Positions 45,739 through 57,049 of a DNA stretch of 64,000 nucleotides are shown here, in pieces. The position numbers were made by a program, and so were the translations under genes. How positions within the stretch are numbered: the stretch's first letter is position 1; the number at the start of each line of letters is the position of its first letter. Source of the stretch: Rossellomorea vietnamensis. GTDB lineage: Bacteria; Bacillota; Bacilli; Bacillales; Bacillaceae_B. The DNA is taken from NCBI RefSeq assembly GCF_001305855.1, contig NZ_LIXZ01000003.1:248001-312000 (forward strand), written 5' to 3'. The notes under the pieces are model-generated. The model was not told the origin of the DNA, ran no database searches, and saw only the letters and a list, made by a program, of their open reading frames with translations.

Positions 45739-47019
45739 TTAGAATTGTGCCGCTTCCGTAGATCCTTTCAGGGCGGTTGTGGAGGATGTTCCACCTGAAA
45801 TCACCATGGAGACTTCGTCAAAATAGCCTGTTCCGACTTCACGCTGATGTCTTGTAGCGGAATATCCATGCTTTTCGCTGGCAAATTCTGCTTCCTGAAG
45901 CTGTGAATAGGCAGCCATACCGCGATCTTTGTAGCCCCTCGCAAGTTCGAACATACTGTGGTTCAGTGCGTGGAAGCCTGCAAGTGTGACGAACTGGAAT
46001 TTATAGCCCATCTTCCCGAGCTCCACTTGGAATTTGGCGATTGTTTCATCGTCCAATTTCTTCTTCCAGTTAAAGGACGGGGAACAGTTATAAGCCAGTA
46101 ATTTTCCTGGATGTTCAGCATGGATCGCTTCTGCAAACCGGCGAGCCTCTTCAAGACTCGGCTCTGACGTTTCACACCACACAAGATCTGCATAAGGTGC
46201 ATACGCAAGACCTCTCGCAATCGCCTGATCAAGTCCGGCATTTGTACGGAAGAAGCCTTCCGGCGTACGTTCACCAGTGATGAACTGTGCATCATACGGA
46301 TCGACATCGCTTGTGATCAAATCCGCGGCATTGGCGTCTGTACGGGCAACGATTAAAGTCGGTACGCCCATTACGTCCGCAGCAAGACGGGCAGAAATAA
46401 GATTCTTTACAGAAGTTTGAGTAGGAAGAAGCACCTTTCCTCCCAGATGACCGCACTTTTTCTCCGAGGAAAGCTGGTCTTCAAAGTGGACCGCAGACGC
46501 TCCTGCTTCAATCATCCCTTTCATTAATTCGAATACATTCAACTGTCCACCGAATCCCGCTTCTGCATCGGCAACAATCGGCACGAACCAATCAATCGAT
46601 TCATCCCCTTCTACATAATGGACCTGATCGGCGCGCTGAAGGGCCTGGTTGATCCTCTTTACAACGGATGGGACGGAGTTTGCCGGGTACAGACTTTGAT
46701 CGGGATACATATGTCCTGAAAGGTTAGCATCAGCTGCAACTTGCCACCCGCTTAGATAAATGGCTTTGAGTCCGGCTCTCACCTGTTGGACCGCCTGGTT
46801 TCCTGTCAAAGCGCCAAGAGCATTGATATAATCTTCTTCATGAAGAAGATTCCACAATTTCTCAGAACCATGGCGTGCAAGAGTGTGTTCGATATCAATC
46901 GATCCCCTTAGTCGAATAACATCTTCTGCTGAGTAAGGACGGGTGATCCCTTTCCATCGTTGATCCATTTCCCAATTTTCCTGCAGTGCCGTTACACGTT
47001 CGTTATTTGCTTTTACCAT
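45739..47019 (-). CDS. aceA: Isocitrate lyase
   Basis: 426 residues. The catalytic loop KKCGH (Lys187-Lys188-Cys189-Gly190-His191) in [13 protein letters not shown] is intact, and [18 protein letters not shown] binds the metal and substrate. It splits isocitrate into succinate and glyoxylate. GGGGAG lies upstream of the ATG. It follows aceB in the same direction with a 170-bp gap that holds two repeat copies. Confidence 0.97.
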   Translation of the reverse strand: MVKANNERVTALQENWEMDQRWKGITRPYSAEDVIRLRGSIDIEHTLARHGSEKLWNLLHEEDYINALGALTGNQAVQQVRAGLKAIYLSGWQVAADANLSGHMYPDQSLYPANSVPSVVKRINQALQRADQVHYVEGDESIDWFVPIVADAEAGFGGQLNVFELMKGMIEAGASAVHFEDQLSSEKKCGHLGGKVLLPTQTSVKNLISARLAADVMGVPTLIVARTDANAADLITSDVDPYDAQFITGERTPEGFFRTNAGLDQAIARGLAYAPYADLVWCETSEPSLEEARRFAEAIHAEHPGKLLAYNCSPSFNWKKKLDDETIAKFQVELGKMGYKFQFVTLAGFHALNHSMFELARGYKDRGMAAYSQLQEAEFASEKHGYSATRHQREVGTGYFDEVSMVISGGTSSTTALKGSTEAAQF

Positions 47020-47085
47020 ATTAAATCTCCCCTTATTTGTTTTTATACATACCGGTGTAAGTTTGATGAATGGACTTGCGTCATT

Positions 47086-47107
47086 GGATGAGGTCCGTCC
47101 CTCATCC
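47086..47107 (+). repeat. GGTCCGTCC-family repeat with extended arms
   Basis: GGATGAGG-TCCGTC-CCTCATCC: the core's GAGG/CCTC is extended by GGAT/ATCC, an 8-bp stem. Confidence 0.8.
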
Positions 47108-47164
47108 AGGTGAAGTGGTAACTTAATAAAGTGATTATCCCTGGTTTACGAGCGTTTATATGAT

Positions 47165-47177
47165 TAGGTCCGTCCCT
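47165..47177 (+). repeat. GGTCCGTCC-family repeat copy
   Basis: TAGGTCCGTCCCTTTA, 10 bases before the aceB stop codon region on the minus strand. Confidence 0.7.
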
Positions 47178-47189
47178 TTACAAATTTCT

Positions 47190-48779
47190 TTACAAAATTT
47201 GATAGCCTGGGATGGTGAGGAAGTCTGTGAACTGGTCATTCCGGATGAGCTGGTCGAACAGGTCGACAGCTTCGGAGAACCGGCGTTCCTTGTATCGATC
47301 TTCTCCCAGTTGGCTTTTGAGTTTGGTCAGTTCTTCCTGCTTCAGCTGTTCGTAGAGTTCCTTTGTGATGTTCCGGCCATCATCGAGTATCCCTTTCGGA
47401 TGACGGATCCATTGCCATAGCTGGGCCCGTGAGATTTCAGCCGTGGCCACATCTTCCATCAGATTGTGAATCGGTGCCGCTCCTTGGCCGCTCAGCCAGG
47501 ATGAAATGTATTGAATGCCAACATTAATATTCATGCGGACCCCCTCTTCAGTTATCGCTCCGTGAGGAACTTCGAGAAGCTCCTGTTCCGATACTTCCAG
47601 TTCCAGTAATGTTTTCTCTTCGATCTGGTTCGCTTTTTTCATTTCCTGATTGAATGCCTCCATGGCAACCGGTACAAGACCAGGATGCGCGACCCACGTT
47701 CCATCATGACCATCACGCGCTTCCCTTTCTTTATCTGTTTTCACCTTATTGAACGCTTCTTCATTCTTAACCGGATCATTCTTGACTGGGATCTGTGCCG
47801 CCATCCCGCCTATTGCCGGTGCTCCCCTTCTGTGACAGGTCTTAATCGTAAGCAGGGAATATGCTCTCATAAATGGCGCCGTCATCGTGACCGATGAACG
47901 ATCGGGGAGAATCACATTCTCCTGCTCCCGAAGCTTTTTGATATAACTGAAGATATAATCCCATCTTCCACAATTCAATCCTGCTGAATGTTCCTTTAGC
48001 TCATAAAGGATTTCATCCATTTCAAACGCCGCTGTAATGGTTTCAATCAGCACCGTCGCTTTAACCGTCCCTTGGGGAATCCCCACATAATCCTGAGCAA
48101 AGACAAATACTTCATTCCAGAAACGGGCTTCTTCGTGGCTTTCTAATTTAGGTAAGTAAAAATAAGGGCCTTTATTCAGTGAAGTTAAATGAGTCGCATT
48201 ATGGAAAAAGAATAACCCAAAGTCGACAAGGCATCCTGAAAGTGACTTCCCATCCAGTTCGATGTGTTTCTCTTCCAAGTGAAGTCCTCTCGGTCTAACG
48301 ATTAAAACCGCTTGCTCTTTGTTTAATTCATAACGCTTCCCGTTTGTCTCGAAGTCTATTGTATGGTGTACAGCGTCTCGGAGGTTGATTTGTCCTTCTA
48401 TGAGGTTCGTCCATGTAGGTGAGGTGGCATCTTCAAAGCAAGCCATGAAACATTTCGCTCCGGAGTTCAGAGCATTGATGACCATCTTGCGATCAACCGG
48501 TCCCGTGATCTCCACCCTTCGATCCTGCAGTGCTTCCGGAATAGGAGCTACCTTCCACTTTCTCTGGCGAATCGATTCTGTTTCAGGTAAAAAGCGAGGG
48601 ATCTCTCCATCATTGATCCGTTCCTGCTTCTTCTCTCTGTTGTGTAACAGCTCCTTGCGCTTCTCTCCGAACCGGCGCTCCAGTTGTTCTAGAAACTGCA
48701 GTGCGTCCGGGGATAACATTTCATCAAAGCCCGGTTTTAGTTCCCCGGTTACCTTGATACCAACCATTTGAGTCGACAT
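47190..48779 (-). CDS. aceB: Malate synthase A
   Basis: 529 residues. EITGPVDRKMVINALNSGAK, CFEDATSPTW and RPRGLHLEEKHI are typical of malate synthase A, with the conserved Arg and Asp/Glu of the TIM-barrel active site. It condenses glyoxylate and acetyl-CoA to malate and with aceA completes the glyoxylate bypass for growth on acetate or fatty acids. AAGGAGTGA precedes the ATG. Confidence 0.96.
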   Translation of the reverse strand: MSTQMVGIKVTGELKPGFDEMLSPDALQFLEQLERRFGEKRKELLHNREKKQERINDGEIPRFLPETESIRQRKWKVAPIPEALQDRRVEITGPVDRKMVINALNSGAKCFMACFEDATSPTWTNLIEGQINLRDAVHHTIDFETNGKRYELNKEQAVLIVRPRGLHLEEKHIELDGKSLSGCLVDFGLFFFHNATHLTSLNKGPYFYLPKLESHEEARFWNEVFVFAQDYVGIPQGTVKATVLIETITAAFEMDEILYELKEHSAGLNCGRWDYIFSYIKKLREQENVILPDRSSVTMTAPFMRAYSLLTIKTCHRRGAPAIGGMAAQIPVKNDPVKNEEAFNKVKTDKEREARDGHDGTWVAHPGLVPVAMEAFNQEMKKANQIEEKTLLELEVSEQELLEVPHGAITEEGVRMNINVGIQYISSWLSGQGAAPIHNLMEDVATAEISRAQLWQWIRHPKGILDDGRNITKELYEQLKQEELTKLKSQLGEDRYKERRFSEAVDLFDQLIRNDQFTDFLTIPGYQIL

Positions 48780-48934
48780 AGAACGTATTCACTCCTTAAG
48801 GGTATTAAACAAACTTCATTGTTATAATACAGATTAATTAACATGTTTGTATTGTATAACAGATGGATTGAATTTGGAACCATTTTTTCAAAATTTTCAT
48901 TCGACAATTTTCGCATTAGTTTTGAAATAACAAA

Positions 48935-48978
48935 AAGGTCCGTCCCTCATCGCACGAAAGCGGTGAGGGACGGACCTT
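48935..48978. repeat. GGTCCGTCC-family repeat, perfect 15-bp inverted pair
   Basis: AAGGTCCGTCCCTCA (48935-48949) and TGAGGGACGGACCTT (48964-48978) flank a 14-base loop that itself pairs CGC/GCG. It lies in the 48780-49293 gap upstream of aceB. Confidence 0.92.
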
Positions 48979-48996
48979 CAGTAACCATCTCAATAT

Positions 48997-49114
48997 TTAT
49001 AGTTTGTTCTCCAAGTCCTTCATTCTTTTTTCCATTTTTTTATTCTGTTCATAGACAAGCGATGCAAATGTCAGGGACGTTCCAGCCACTATAAGAGCGA
49101 TAAAACTCATCATC
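48997..49114 (-). pseudogene. Probable frameshifted small membrane-protein gene
   Basis: ATG 49114 (ATGATG) has GGAGG eight bases upstream. The reading frame gives MMSFIALIVAGN and stops after 21 codons; one base fewer at the AAA of 49080-49082 would instead give an anchor MMSFIALIVAG.SLTFASLVY followed by a basic/acidic helix EQNKKMEKRMKDLENKL and a stop at 48997. The total of 118 bases is one more than a multiple of three. Either a genuine frameshift or a sequencing error in a homopolymer. Confidence 0.5.
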
Positions 49115-49237
49115 TCCGCTACCTCCTGATTCTTCAATTTTGTATATAAAAGTCTTTCCTTCGGTTCCACTCGATTTATTCACTAATCTTTATACGCACG
49201 AATCGACCTGATAGTTTCATTTTTTTGGAAATACAAT

Positions 49238-49250
49238 AGGTCCTTCCCTC
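49238..49250 (+). repeat. GGTCCGTCC-family repeat, diverged copy adjoining a terminator
   Basis: AGGTCCTTCCCTC directly follows the T-run of the camS terminator on the minus strand. Confidence 0.6.
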
Positions 49251-49285
49251 AAAAAAAAGAACTAACCCTTTTCTGGATTAGTTCT
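49251..49285 (-). terminator. Intrinsic terminator of the pcrB-pcrA-ligA-camS cluster
   Basis: Minus strand AGAACTAA (49278-49285) and TTAGTTCT (49259-49266) followed by TTTTTTTT. Confidence 0.82.
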
Positions 49286-49293
49286 CTCTCTGC

Positions 49294-50445
49294 TTATTCG
49301 TAAATGTGTAAATAGGTTTCTTTACTGCCCGGCTTCTTCACGATGAGGGCTTCCGGTCCGTAGGAAGAGGAGACGAGGAGTTCTACGTCCCAGCTGTCCG
49401 GGGTCTGTTTGCCGATCATGTTGGTCAGATGCTGGGCGAATCCGATGGTTTCAGCTTTCCCTTGGAAGGATAGGGCCACCTCGAATTCCATCTTGGACAG
49501 CTTCTGATCTTGATAGAGCGCTTGTCCTGTCAGTCCTGTGTAGACGGGAAAATACTTTTCAATGTCCGTTTTCAGTTCGTTAAAGACTTTGTAATCGTTC
49601 GGGTGGTTCTCCTGGGCTTCCGGGGAAGGGAATAAATAATAATCTTCATTGATCCCTTTCCAGTCCTGAATGCCGTTTTGGCCCGATTCCACCGTTGTGT
49701 AGGCAAAGAAGTGACCAGGTACGACTTGATCTTTCGGAGCCTGCTTATAAAGGGAGATCATAATCGGCACATTTTTGAGTTCTTTTTTCTGACGAAGGCG
49801 GTTGAGTACTTCACCCGCGATTTTCGCTCCCTGCTCTTTCAAAACCTCATTGGAAATATTTTTTACTGTTCTTGTACCATTTGACATATTGGTCTCATAT
49901 TGAACAGAATTAAGGGACAGGGCAATGGCCACTCCACCAAGACGTACCTTGTTATCTTCTTTTTTCATTAAGTAATTATGTTCAACGACATGGGCCAAAT
50001 AGATGGGGGCATTGTCCCCTTTTGCCTGCACGGGATTAAGCCCCACGTTTTCAGACTCCTTCAGACCCTTTTCCTTCAGCTGATCACTTGTGTACTTCCT
50101 TTGCAGCCAGCTATCCACCGTTTTCTTGTCCAGAAATTGACCTTCTTTGAAAAAGTATTCATCTGTCGAAAATCGATTTTGAGCAACCCTCAACAGGCCC
50201 GTCTCGATTTCATTGATATCGTATCTTGATCCCAGATCATTTACGACTACGCCCCGGGTATTACTCGTTTCATACGGAAGCATCGTCTTGTAATATTCTT
50301 TCGAAATTTGGAAGCTTGGTATAATCGCCTTCTTGGCTTCGCTATCATGATTTTCCTGAACGACCTGATCCTGTTTCTCAAATGTCGGAGCACAACCTCC
50401 CAGCAACACTAATGCGGAGAGAGCGACCGAAATCCCTTTTTTCAT
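49294..50445 (-). CDS. camS: CamS family lipoprotein (YerH, sex-pheromone precursor family)
   Basis: 383 residues. Type II signal peptide: MKKGISVALSALVLLGGCAP, lipobox LGGC with Cys17 as the lipid anchor. The body matches CamS/YerH: GVVVNDLGSRYDINEIETGLLRVAQ. In enterococci and staphylococci the clipped signal peptide acts as a conjugation pheromone; in Bacillus the role is unknown. Located on the outer face of the membrane. 15 bases after ligA. Confidence 0.9.
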   Translation of the reverse strand: MKKGISVALSALVLLGGCAPTFEKQDQVVQENHDSEAKKAIIPSFQISKEYYKTMLPYETSNTRGVVVNDLGSRYDINEIETGLLRVAQNRFSTDEYFFKEGQFLDKKTVDSWLQRKYTSDQLKEKGLKESENVGLNPVQAKGDNAPIYLAHVVEHNYLMKKEDNKVRLGGVAIALSLNSVQYETNMSNGTRTVKNISNEVLKEQGAKIAGEVLNRLRQKKELKNVPIMISLYKQAPKDQVVPGHFFAYTTVESGQNGIQDWKGINEDYYLFPSPEAQENHPNDYKVFNELKTDIEKYFPVYTGLTGQALYQDQKLSKMEFEVALSFQGKAETIGFAQHLTNMIGKQTPDSWDVELLVSSSYGPEALIVKKPGSKETYLHIYE

Positions 50446-50460
50446 TCCTCGTCACACCTC

Positions 50461-52518
<2,058 letters not shown>

Positions 52519-52527
52519 TCAGACATG

Positions 52528-54753
52528 TTATGCTTTTTCAATTGGAGCAAATTTGGCCAGGAGACGCTTGATTCCCATCGGACTCGGGAAAGCGATATCG
52601 AGCTCGACACTGTCTCCTGATCCCTTCACACTGACAACCGTTCCTGTTCCCCATTTTTTATGCTGTGCCTTATCCCCGACCTGCCATGCAACGGATTCTC
52701 CACCCGTAGTGGTTTGAACCGGACGTGCAACAGGCTTCCGAGGAGCAGGGCGGGAAGGTGATTTAGCCGCTGATTTCCCGAAAGGAGTGAAGGCACTTTT
52801 CTTCTCTGCCATCACATCATCCAGTAAGTCTGCAGGAATTTCATTGATGAAACGGGAAACCGGGTTCATCTTCGTCTGTCCGAAGAGCGTCCTCATCTGG
52901 GCATTGGTCAGGAAGAGCTGTTCTTCGGCACGGGTGATCCCCACGTAAGCCAAACGGCGTTCTTCTTCCATTTCGTCCTCTTCCATAAGGGAACGGCTGT
53001 GAGGGAAGACCCCTTCCTCCATTCCCATTAGGAATACGACAGGAAATTCAAGACCCTTAGCTGCGTGCAGGGTCATCAGGATCACGGAGTCTTTCGGCTG
53101 ATCATCCTCATCAAGCTTATCGATGTCGGCGACTAATGCAAGGTCCGTTAAAAATGCAACGAGGCTCTTATCGTCATTGGATTGTTCAAAGCTTTTCGTT
53201 ACAGACAGGAACTCGTCCAAGTTCTCGAGCCTTGATTGAGACTCAATGGACTTTTCCGCTTTCAGCATATCGGTGTAGCCTGACTTTTCAAGAATCTCTT
53301 CTACCAGTTCGGTTACAGACAGATACTCCTGCATACTTGTGTAGCCTTTCACCATTTCCATGAATTCAATCACGGCTTTGGTTATCTTGGGGCTGAGTCC
53401 GATGAAGTCGGCTTCTGCGAGAGCCCTGAACATGGAAATATCATGATCCTGTGCATAACGGGCAATCTTATCGATCGACGTTGCCCCTACTCCCCTTTTC
53501 GGAACGTTAATGACACGCTGAAGGCTGATATCATCATCCGGATTCGAAATGAGCCTGAGGTACGCTAAGATATCCTTGATCTCCTTACGATCGTAGAACT
53601 TGATGCCGCCGACGATGGAGTATTCGATATTTGATTTTAAAAGTACTTCCTCCATGACACGGGACTGTGCGTTCGTACGGTACAGGATGGCAAAATCAGA
53701 ATACTTCCGCTTGCCGGTTTCCATCATTTCTTTGATTTTACCTGTGACGAATTGAGCTTCGGTTTGCTCGGTATCCGCCCTGAAGTAGGAGATCTTTTCA
53801 CCGTCATGATTTTCTGTCCAGAGATTCTTCGGTTTACGATTTGAATTCTTCTGGATGACTTCATTCGCAGCCTGAAGGATCCGTTTCGTTGAACGATAGT
53901 TCTGTTCCAGGAAAATGACGGTCGCCCTCGGATAATCCTTTTCAAAAGAAAGGATATTGGCAATGTCCGCGCCGCGCCAGCGATAAATCGATTGGTCCGA
54001 ATCCCCGACGACACACAGGTTTTGAAAACGGGAGGCAAGCAGCTTCACGAGCATATACTGTGCCCTGTTCGTATCCTGATACTCATCCACGTGGATGTAT
54101 TGGAACTTCCGCTGATAATATTCCAATACTTCCGGTACACGCTGGAATAATTGGATCGTCGTCATGATCAAATCATCAAAATCGAGAGCCTGATTCTTGC
54201 GTAACCGCTTCTGATATTCTGTATACACATCAGAGACCACTTGATCATAATAGCCGCCTATCTGCTTGGACAATTCTTCCGGAGTCGTCAGCTCATTTTT
54301 TGCAGAGCTGATGGATCCCAAAAGCGAACGGGGATCAAATTTCTTCGGATCGATATTTTTTTCTTTTAAAATCGATTTGATCACCGACTGCTGATCAGTA
54401 GAGTCAAGGATCGTAAAATTACGGTTCATCCCGATTCGATCAATATCGCGTCTCAGGATTCGCACACACATACTGTGAAAGGTCGAGATCCAAATATTCT
54501 CAGAGGCCCCGCCCAGGATGTTTTCAATACGATCCCTCATCTCTCTCGACGCTTTATTGGTAAAAGTAATCGCTAAGATATTGTAAGGATTGACGCCTTT
54601 TTCTACCATCAGATACGCAATCCGATGCGTCAATACCCTTGTCTTCCCCGAGCCTGCCCCTGCCATGATCAGTAACGGCCCTTCCGTAGCTTTCACAGCT
54701 TCTGCCTGTTCGGGATTCATTCCATTCAACAGTCGATCAGTCAAAAATTGCAT
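52528..54753 (-). CDS. pcrA: ATP-dependent DNA helicase PcrA
   Basis: 741 residues. UvrD/Rep superfamily 1A motifs: Walker [16 protein letters not shown] (Lys37), [11 protein letters not shown] (motif II), [14 protein letters not shown] (motif III), and later [19 protein letters not shown]. The tail TAPTTGG...[16 protein letters not shown] is the RNA-polymerase-binding Tudor-like end. 3'-5' helicase acting in repair and plasmid replication. Upstream of ligA by 60 bases. Confidence 0.97.
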   Translation of the reverse strand: MQFLTDRLLNGMNPEQAEAVKATEGPLLIMAGAGSGKTRVLTHRIAYLMVEKGVNPYNILAITFTNKASREMRDRIENILGGASENIWISTFHSMCVRILRRDIDRIGMNRNFTILDSTDQQSVIKSILKEKNIDPKKFDPRSLLGSISSAKNELTTPEELSKQIGGYYDQVVSDVYTEYQKRLRKNQALDFDDLIMTTIQLFQRVPEVLEYYQRKFQYIHVDEYQDTNRAQYMLVKLLASRFQNLCVVGDSDQSIYRWRGADIANILSFEKDYPRATVIFLEQNYRSTKRILQAANEVIQKNSNRKPKNLWTENHDGEKISYFRADTEQTEAQFVTGKIKEMMETGKRKYSDFAILYRTNAQSRVMEEVLLKSNIEYSIVGGIKFYDRKEIKDILAYLRLISNPDDDISLQRVINVPKRGVGATSIDKIARYAQDHDISMFRALAEADFIGLSPKITKAVIEFMEMVKGYTSMQEYLSVTELVEEILEKSGYTDMLKAEKSIESQSRLENLDEFLSVTKSFEQSNDDKSLVAFLTDLALVADIDKLDEDDQPKDSVILMTLHAAKGLEFPVVFLMGMEEGVFPHSRSLMEEDEMEEERRLAYVGITRAEEQLFLTNAQMRTLFGQTKMNPVSRFINEIPADLLDDVMAEKKSAFTPFGKSAAKSPSRPAPRKPVARPVQTTTGGESVAWQVGDKAQHKKWGTGTVVSVKGSGDSVELDIAFPSPMGIKRLLAKFAPIEKA

Positions 54754-54838
54754 AGTCTAAACACCACCATAACGAACGTATGTTCTATATTTGTATTTCT
54801 ATTATATATTAATCAGGGAAGGATCTCCAGTTCGACCC

Positions 54839-55525
54839 TTATCCTTTAACTGCTTTTACCGTCTTTATAGCTTCTTTCAGATTGTCATATACAGCATTTC
54901 CAACGACGACAACATCCGATACAGCAGCCATTTCCTTCGCCTGCTCCCGGGTTTTAATTCCCCCGCCGTAGAATAATGTCGTGTTTTCCAGTGAATCCCT
55001 TACCTCTTTTACCGTTTCAACATCTCCATATGTACCACTGTACTCAAGATAAAAGATCGGCAGGTTGAACATTCTTTCTGCCATCATAGCATAAGCCGCA
55101 GCGTCTTCACTTGAAATGTCTGTGTTCGCTTCCGTCACCTTTGCCGCTTTGCAGTCACGGTTCAATATACAATATCCTTCTACAAGGATTTCGTCCCAAT
55201 TCATGATTTCTCCATATTCCTTCACAGCCTGGTGATGCAAACCCGTCACCCAGTTCATATTCTGACTGTTCATCACCATCGGAATGAAATACAAATCGAA
55301 GCCAGGAGTAATCGACTCCAAATTTGATACCTCCTGAATACAAGGAACCGTATATCGTCTCACACGTGCCATCAAATCAAGAACCTTTTCAAGGGTTACA
55401 CCGTCCGTTCCCCCTACGATAATCGCGTCTGTTCCCGATTCACATACTGCTTCTAAATCGTCATCATTTATTGTCTTATTCGGATCTAGTTTAAACACAT
55501 GGCGCCACTCTTGGACATCATACAT
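54839..55525 (-). CDS. pcrB: Heptaprenylglyceryl phosphate synthase PcrB
   Basis: 228 residues, a TIM barrel of the GGGP synthase family. [39 protein letters not shown] and the C-terminal [17 protein letters not shown] (phosphate binding) are family motifs. It attaches heptaprenyl to glycerol 1-phosphate in the making of a bacterial archaeal-type lipid. ATG 55525 has GGAGG eight bases upstream. Always next to pcrA in Bacillus. Confidence 0.95.
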   Translation of the reverse strand: MYDVQEWRHVFKLDPNKTINDDDLEAVCESGTDAIIVGGTDGVTLEKVLDLMARVRRYTVPCIQEVSNLESITPGFDLYFIPMVMNSQNMNWVTGLHHQAVKEYGEIMNWDEILVEGYCILNRDCKAAKVTEANTDISSEDAAAYAMMAERMFNLPIFYLEYSGTYGDVETVKEVRDSLENTTLFYGGGIKTREQAKEMAAVSDVVVVGNAVYDNLKEAIKTVKAVKG

Positions 55526-55620
55526 GCTCTGTTCCTCCATTCATACATCCATCTAACGTATTATATCATTAGTGGATGGGTGTCGCACTAACTCGCCCGA
55601 TGTTAAGAATTACATTCACA

Positions 55621-55658
55621 CAAAAACAAAGACCGCTCGTCATAGACAGCGGCCTTTG
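55621..55658 (-). terminator. Intrinsic terminator of yerC
   Basis: CAAAGACCGCT (55627-55637) and AGCGGCCTTTG (55648-55658); minus strand then reads TTTTTG. Confidence 0.82.
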
Positions 55659-55660
55659 TT

Positions 55661-55960
55661 TTATTTTTCTTCCTCGTGTACACGATCCAACACCAATTGA
55701 TAAGCATCATTACCGTAATTCAAGCAGCGCTTCACACGTGAAATCGTTGCCGTACTTGCACCCGTTTCGGTTTCAATCTTGTGATACGTCTTCCCGTCCT
55801 GCAGCATACGTGCGACTTCAAGGCGCTGGGCAAGAGATTGAATTTCGTTGATCGTACACAGATCATCAAAGAAACGATAACATTCTTCTAGGTTTTGCAG
55901 GGAAAGAACAGCGTTGAATAACTGATCCAGCTCCTTGCCTCTTAGTTTATTTATTTGCAT
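55661..55960 (-). CDS. yerC: YerC, TrpR-like helix-turn-helix protein
   Basis: 99 residues. A TrpR/YerC/YecD domain: LCTINEIQSLAQRLEVARML, then DGKTYHKIETETGASTATIS (helix-turn-helix) and RVKRCLNYGNDAYQLVL. Cytoplasmic DNA-binding regulator of unknown target, encoded next to yerB and pcrB as in B. subtilis. Confidence 0.93.
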   Translation of the reverse strand: MQINKLRGKELDQLFNAVLSLQNLEECYRFFDDLCTINEIQSLAQRLEVARMLQDGKTYHKIETETGASTATISRVKRCLNYGNDAYQLVLDRVHEEEK

Positions 55961-55982
55961 TAAAAAGACTCCTTTTTTCCTT

Positions 55983-57020
55983 CTATTCTTGATAGGATAC
56001 TGAACCCGTCAACCCGGGAGAGCTTGGAATGACATTGATCCACGTCGAGCCCTTTCGCAGGCTCACCGGTTTATTCTTTTCATACGGAAGGATCCGGCCA
56101 TTCACATTCTTCCACTGAAGCTTCCGGAGCTTCCCTTCCTGTATCAAGTAAGCATTTCCACCCGATTTGAGGTCAATATCCCGTCTTCCTTTGTCATCTA
56201 CAATCTTATGTGGAGCTTCCACGATGAAAAGATTTTCGATCAGGACGGGATCTTTCGACTCATATTCGATGGTCTGCTCTCCATTTGAAAAGCGCTCGTA
56301 TCGGCCTTCTTTTTCGTTAAAATCATACACAGCATTAAACAGGGGATTATGATTGTATGAAATCATTACGGAATTGGCGGTTTCCCCGTTAATTGCCCCC
56401 TTATCACTGAACTTCAGTGCATCAGGCGGCCGTTCCATATCAAAGCCGTTCTTTTCCGCTCCCTCTTTGATATGTTCACATGTGATGTAGGAATTATGAG
56501 GGGCTTTCCGAAAGCTTGCACGCTTAAATAGCGTCCCGTCATATTGGATTCCGTTTAGGTCATCGATATAACCATTGGTCAGCATTTCTTTCGCCTCAGG
56601 ACTGTATCCGTGAGCGACATACAAGCTATCATATCCTTTTGCGAGGTCTATATAGTAATCTCTGGCACTTCGGACAGGGCCGATTTCTTTCGGCATCCTG
56701 CTTTGAAAAATGGCTAAGAAACGGGTGATATCCCCCTCGGCCAACACTTCATACACAATATCCGCTTTTGACAGTCCTGATTGCGGGCGGGCCTTCGGAT
56801 GGTTATTCACCATCACGGCGATCGCCCGGTTCATGGATTCTTCCTTTTCAGCCATCCCTGTTAAAGGGTACTGATTCATTCCTTCAGTTTCTACGCCTGT
56901 CTCTTCTTTCACCGCTGGAGTTGCGGCTTCTTTATCAGATTCTTTCTTTATCTCTTTATCTGAACTACATGCGACAAGTGCGAACGAGCTTAACGCAATA
57001 ATCAAAGCTCTTTTCAGCAT
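55983..57020 (-). CDS. yerB: YerB, DUF3048 domain lipoprotein
   Basis: 345 residues. Type II signal peptide with lipobox LVAC (Cys18) followed by a Glu/Lys-rich linker; the DUF3048 domain covers the rest, with NRAIAVMVNNHPKARPQSGL, GPVRSARDYYIDLAK and GSTWINVIPSSPGLTGSVSY. Exported, membrane-anchored; role unknown. 22 bases upstream of yerC. Confidence 0.92.
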   Translation of the reverse strand: MLKRALIIALSSFALVACSSDKEIKKESDKEAATPAVKEETGVETEGMNQYPLTGMAEKEESMNRAIAVMVNNHPKARPQSGLSKADIVYEVLAEGDITRFLAIFQSRMPKEIGPVRSARDYYIDLAKGYDSLYVAHGYSPEAKEMLTNGYIDDLNGIQYDGTLFKRASFRKAPHNSYITCEHIKEGAEKNGFDMERPPDALKFSDKGAINGETANSVMISYNHNPLFNAVYDFNEKEGRYERFSNGEQTIEYESKDPVLIENLFIVEAPHKIVDDKGRRDIDLKSGGNAYLIQEGKLRKLQWKNVNGRILPYEKNKPVSLRKGSTWINVIPSSPGLTGSVSYQE

Positions 57021-57049
57021 GTTTTGACACCCCTATTTACTTTACTATT

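Noticed and set aside
48997-49114. Intact 38-residue gene
   Set aside because: The reading frame is off by one base, so it is listed as a probable frameshifted gene instead.
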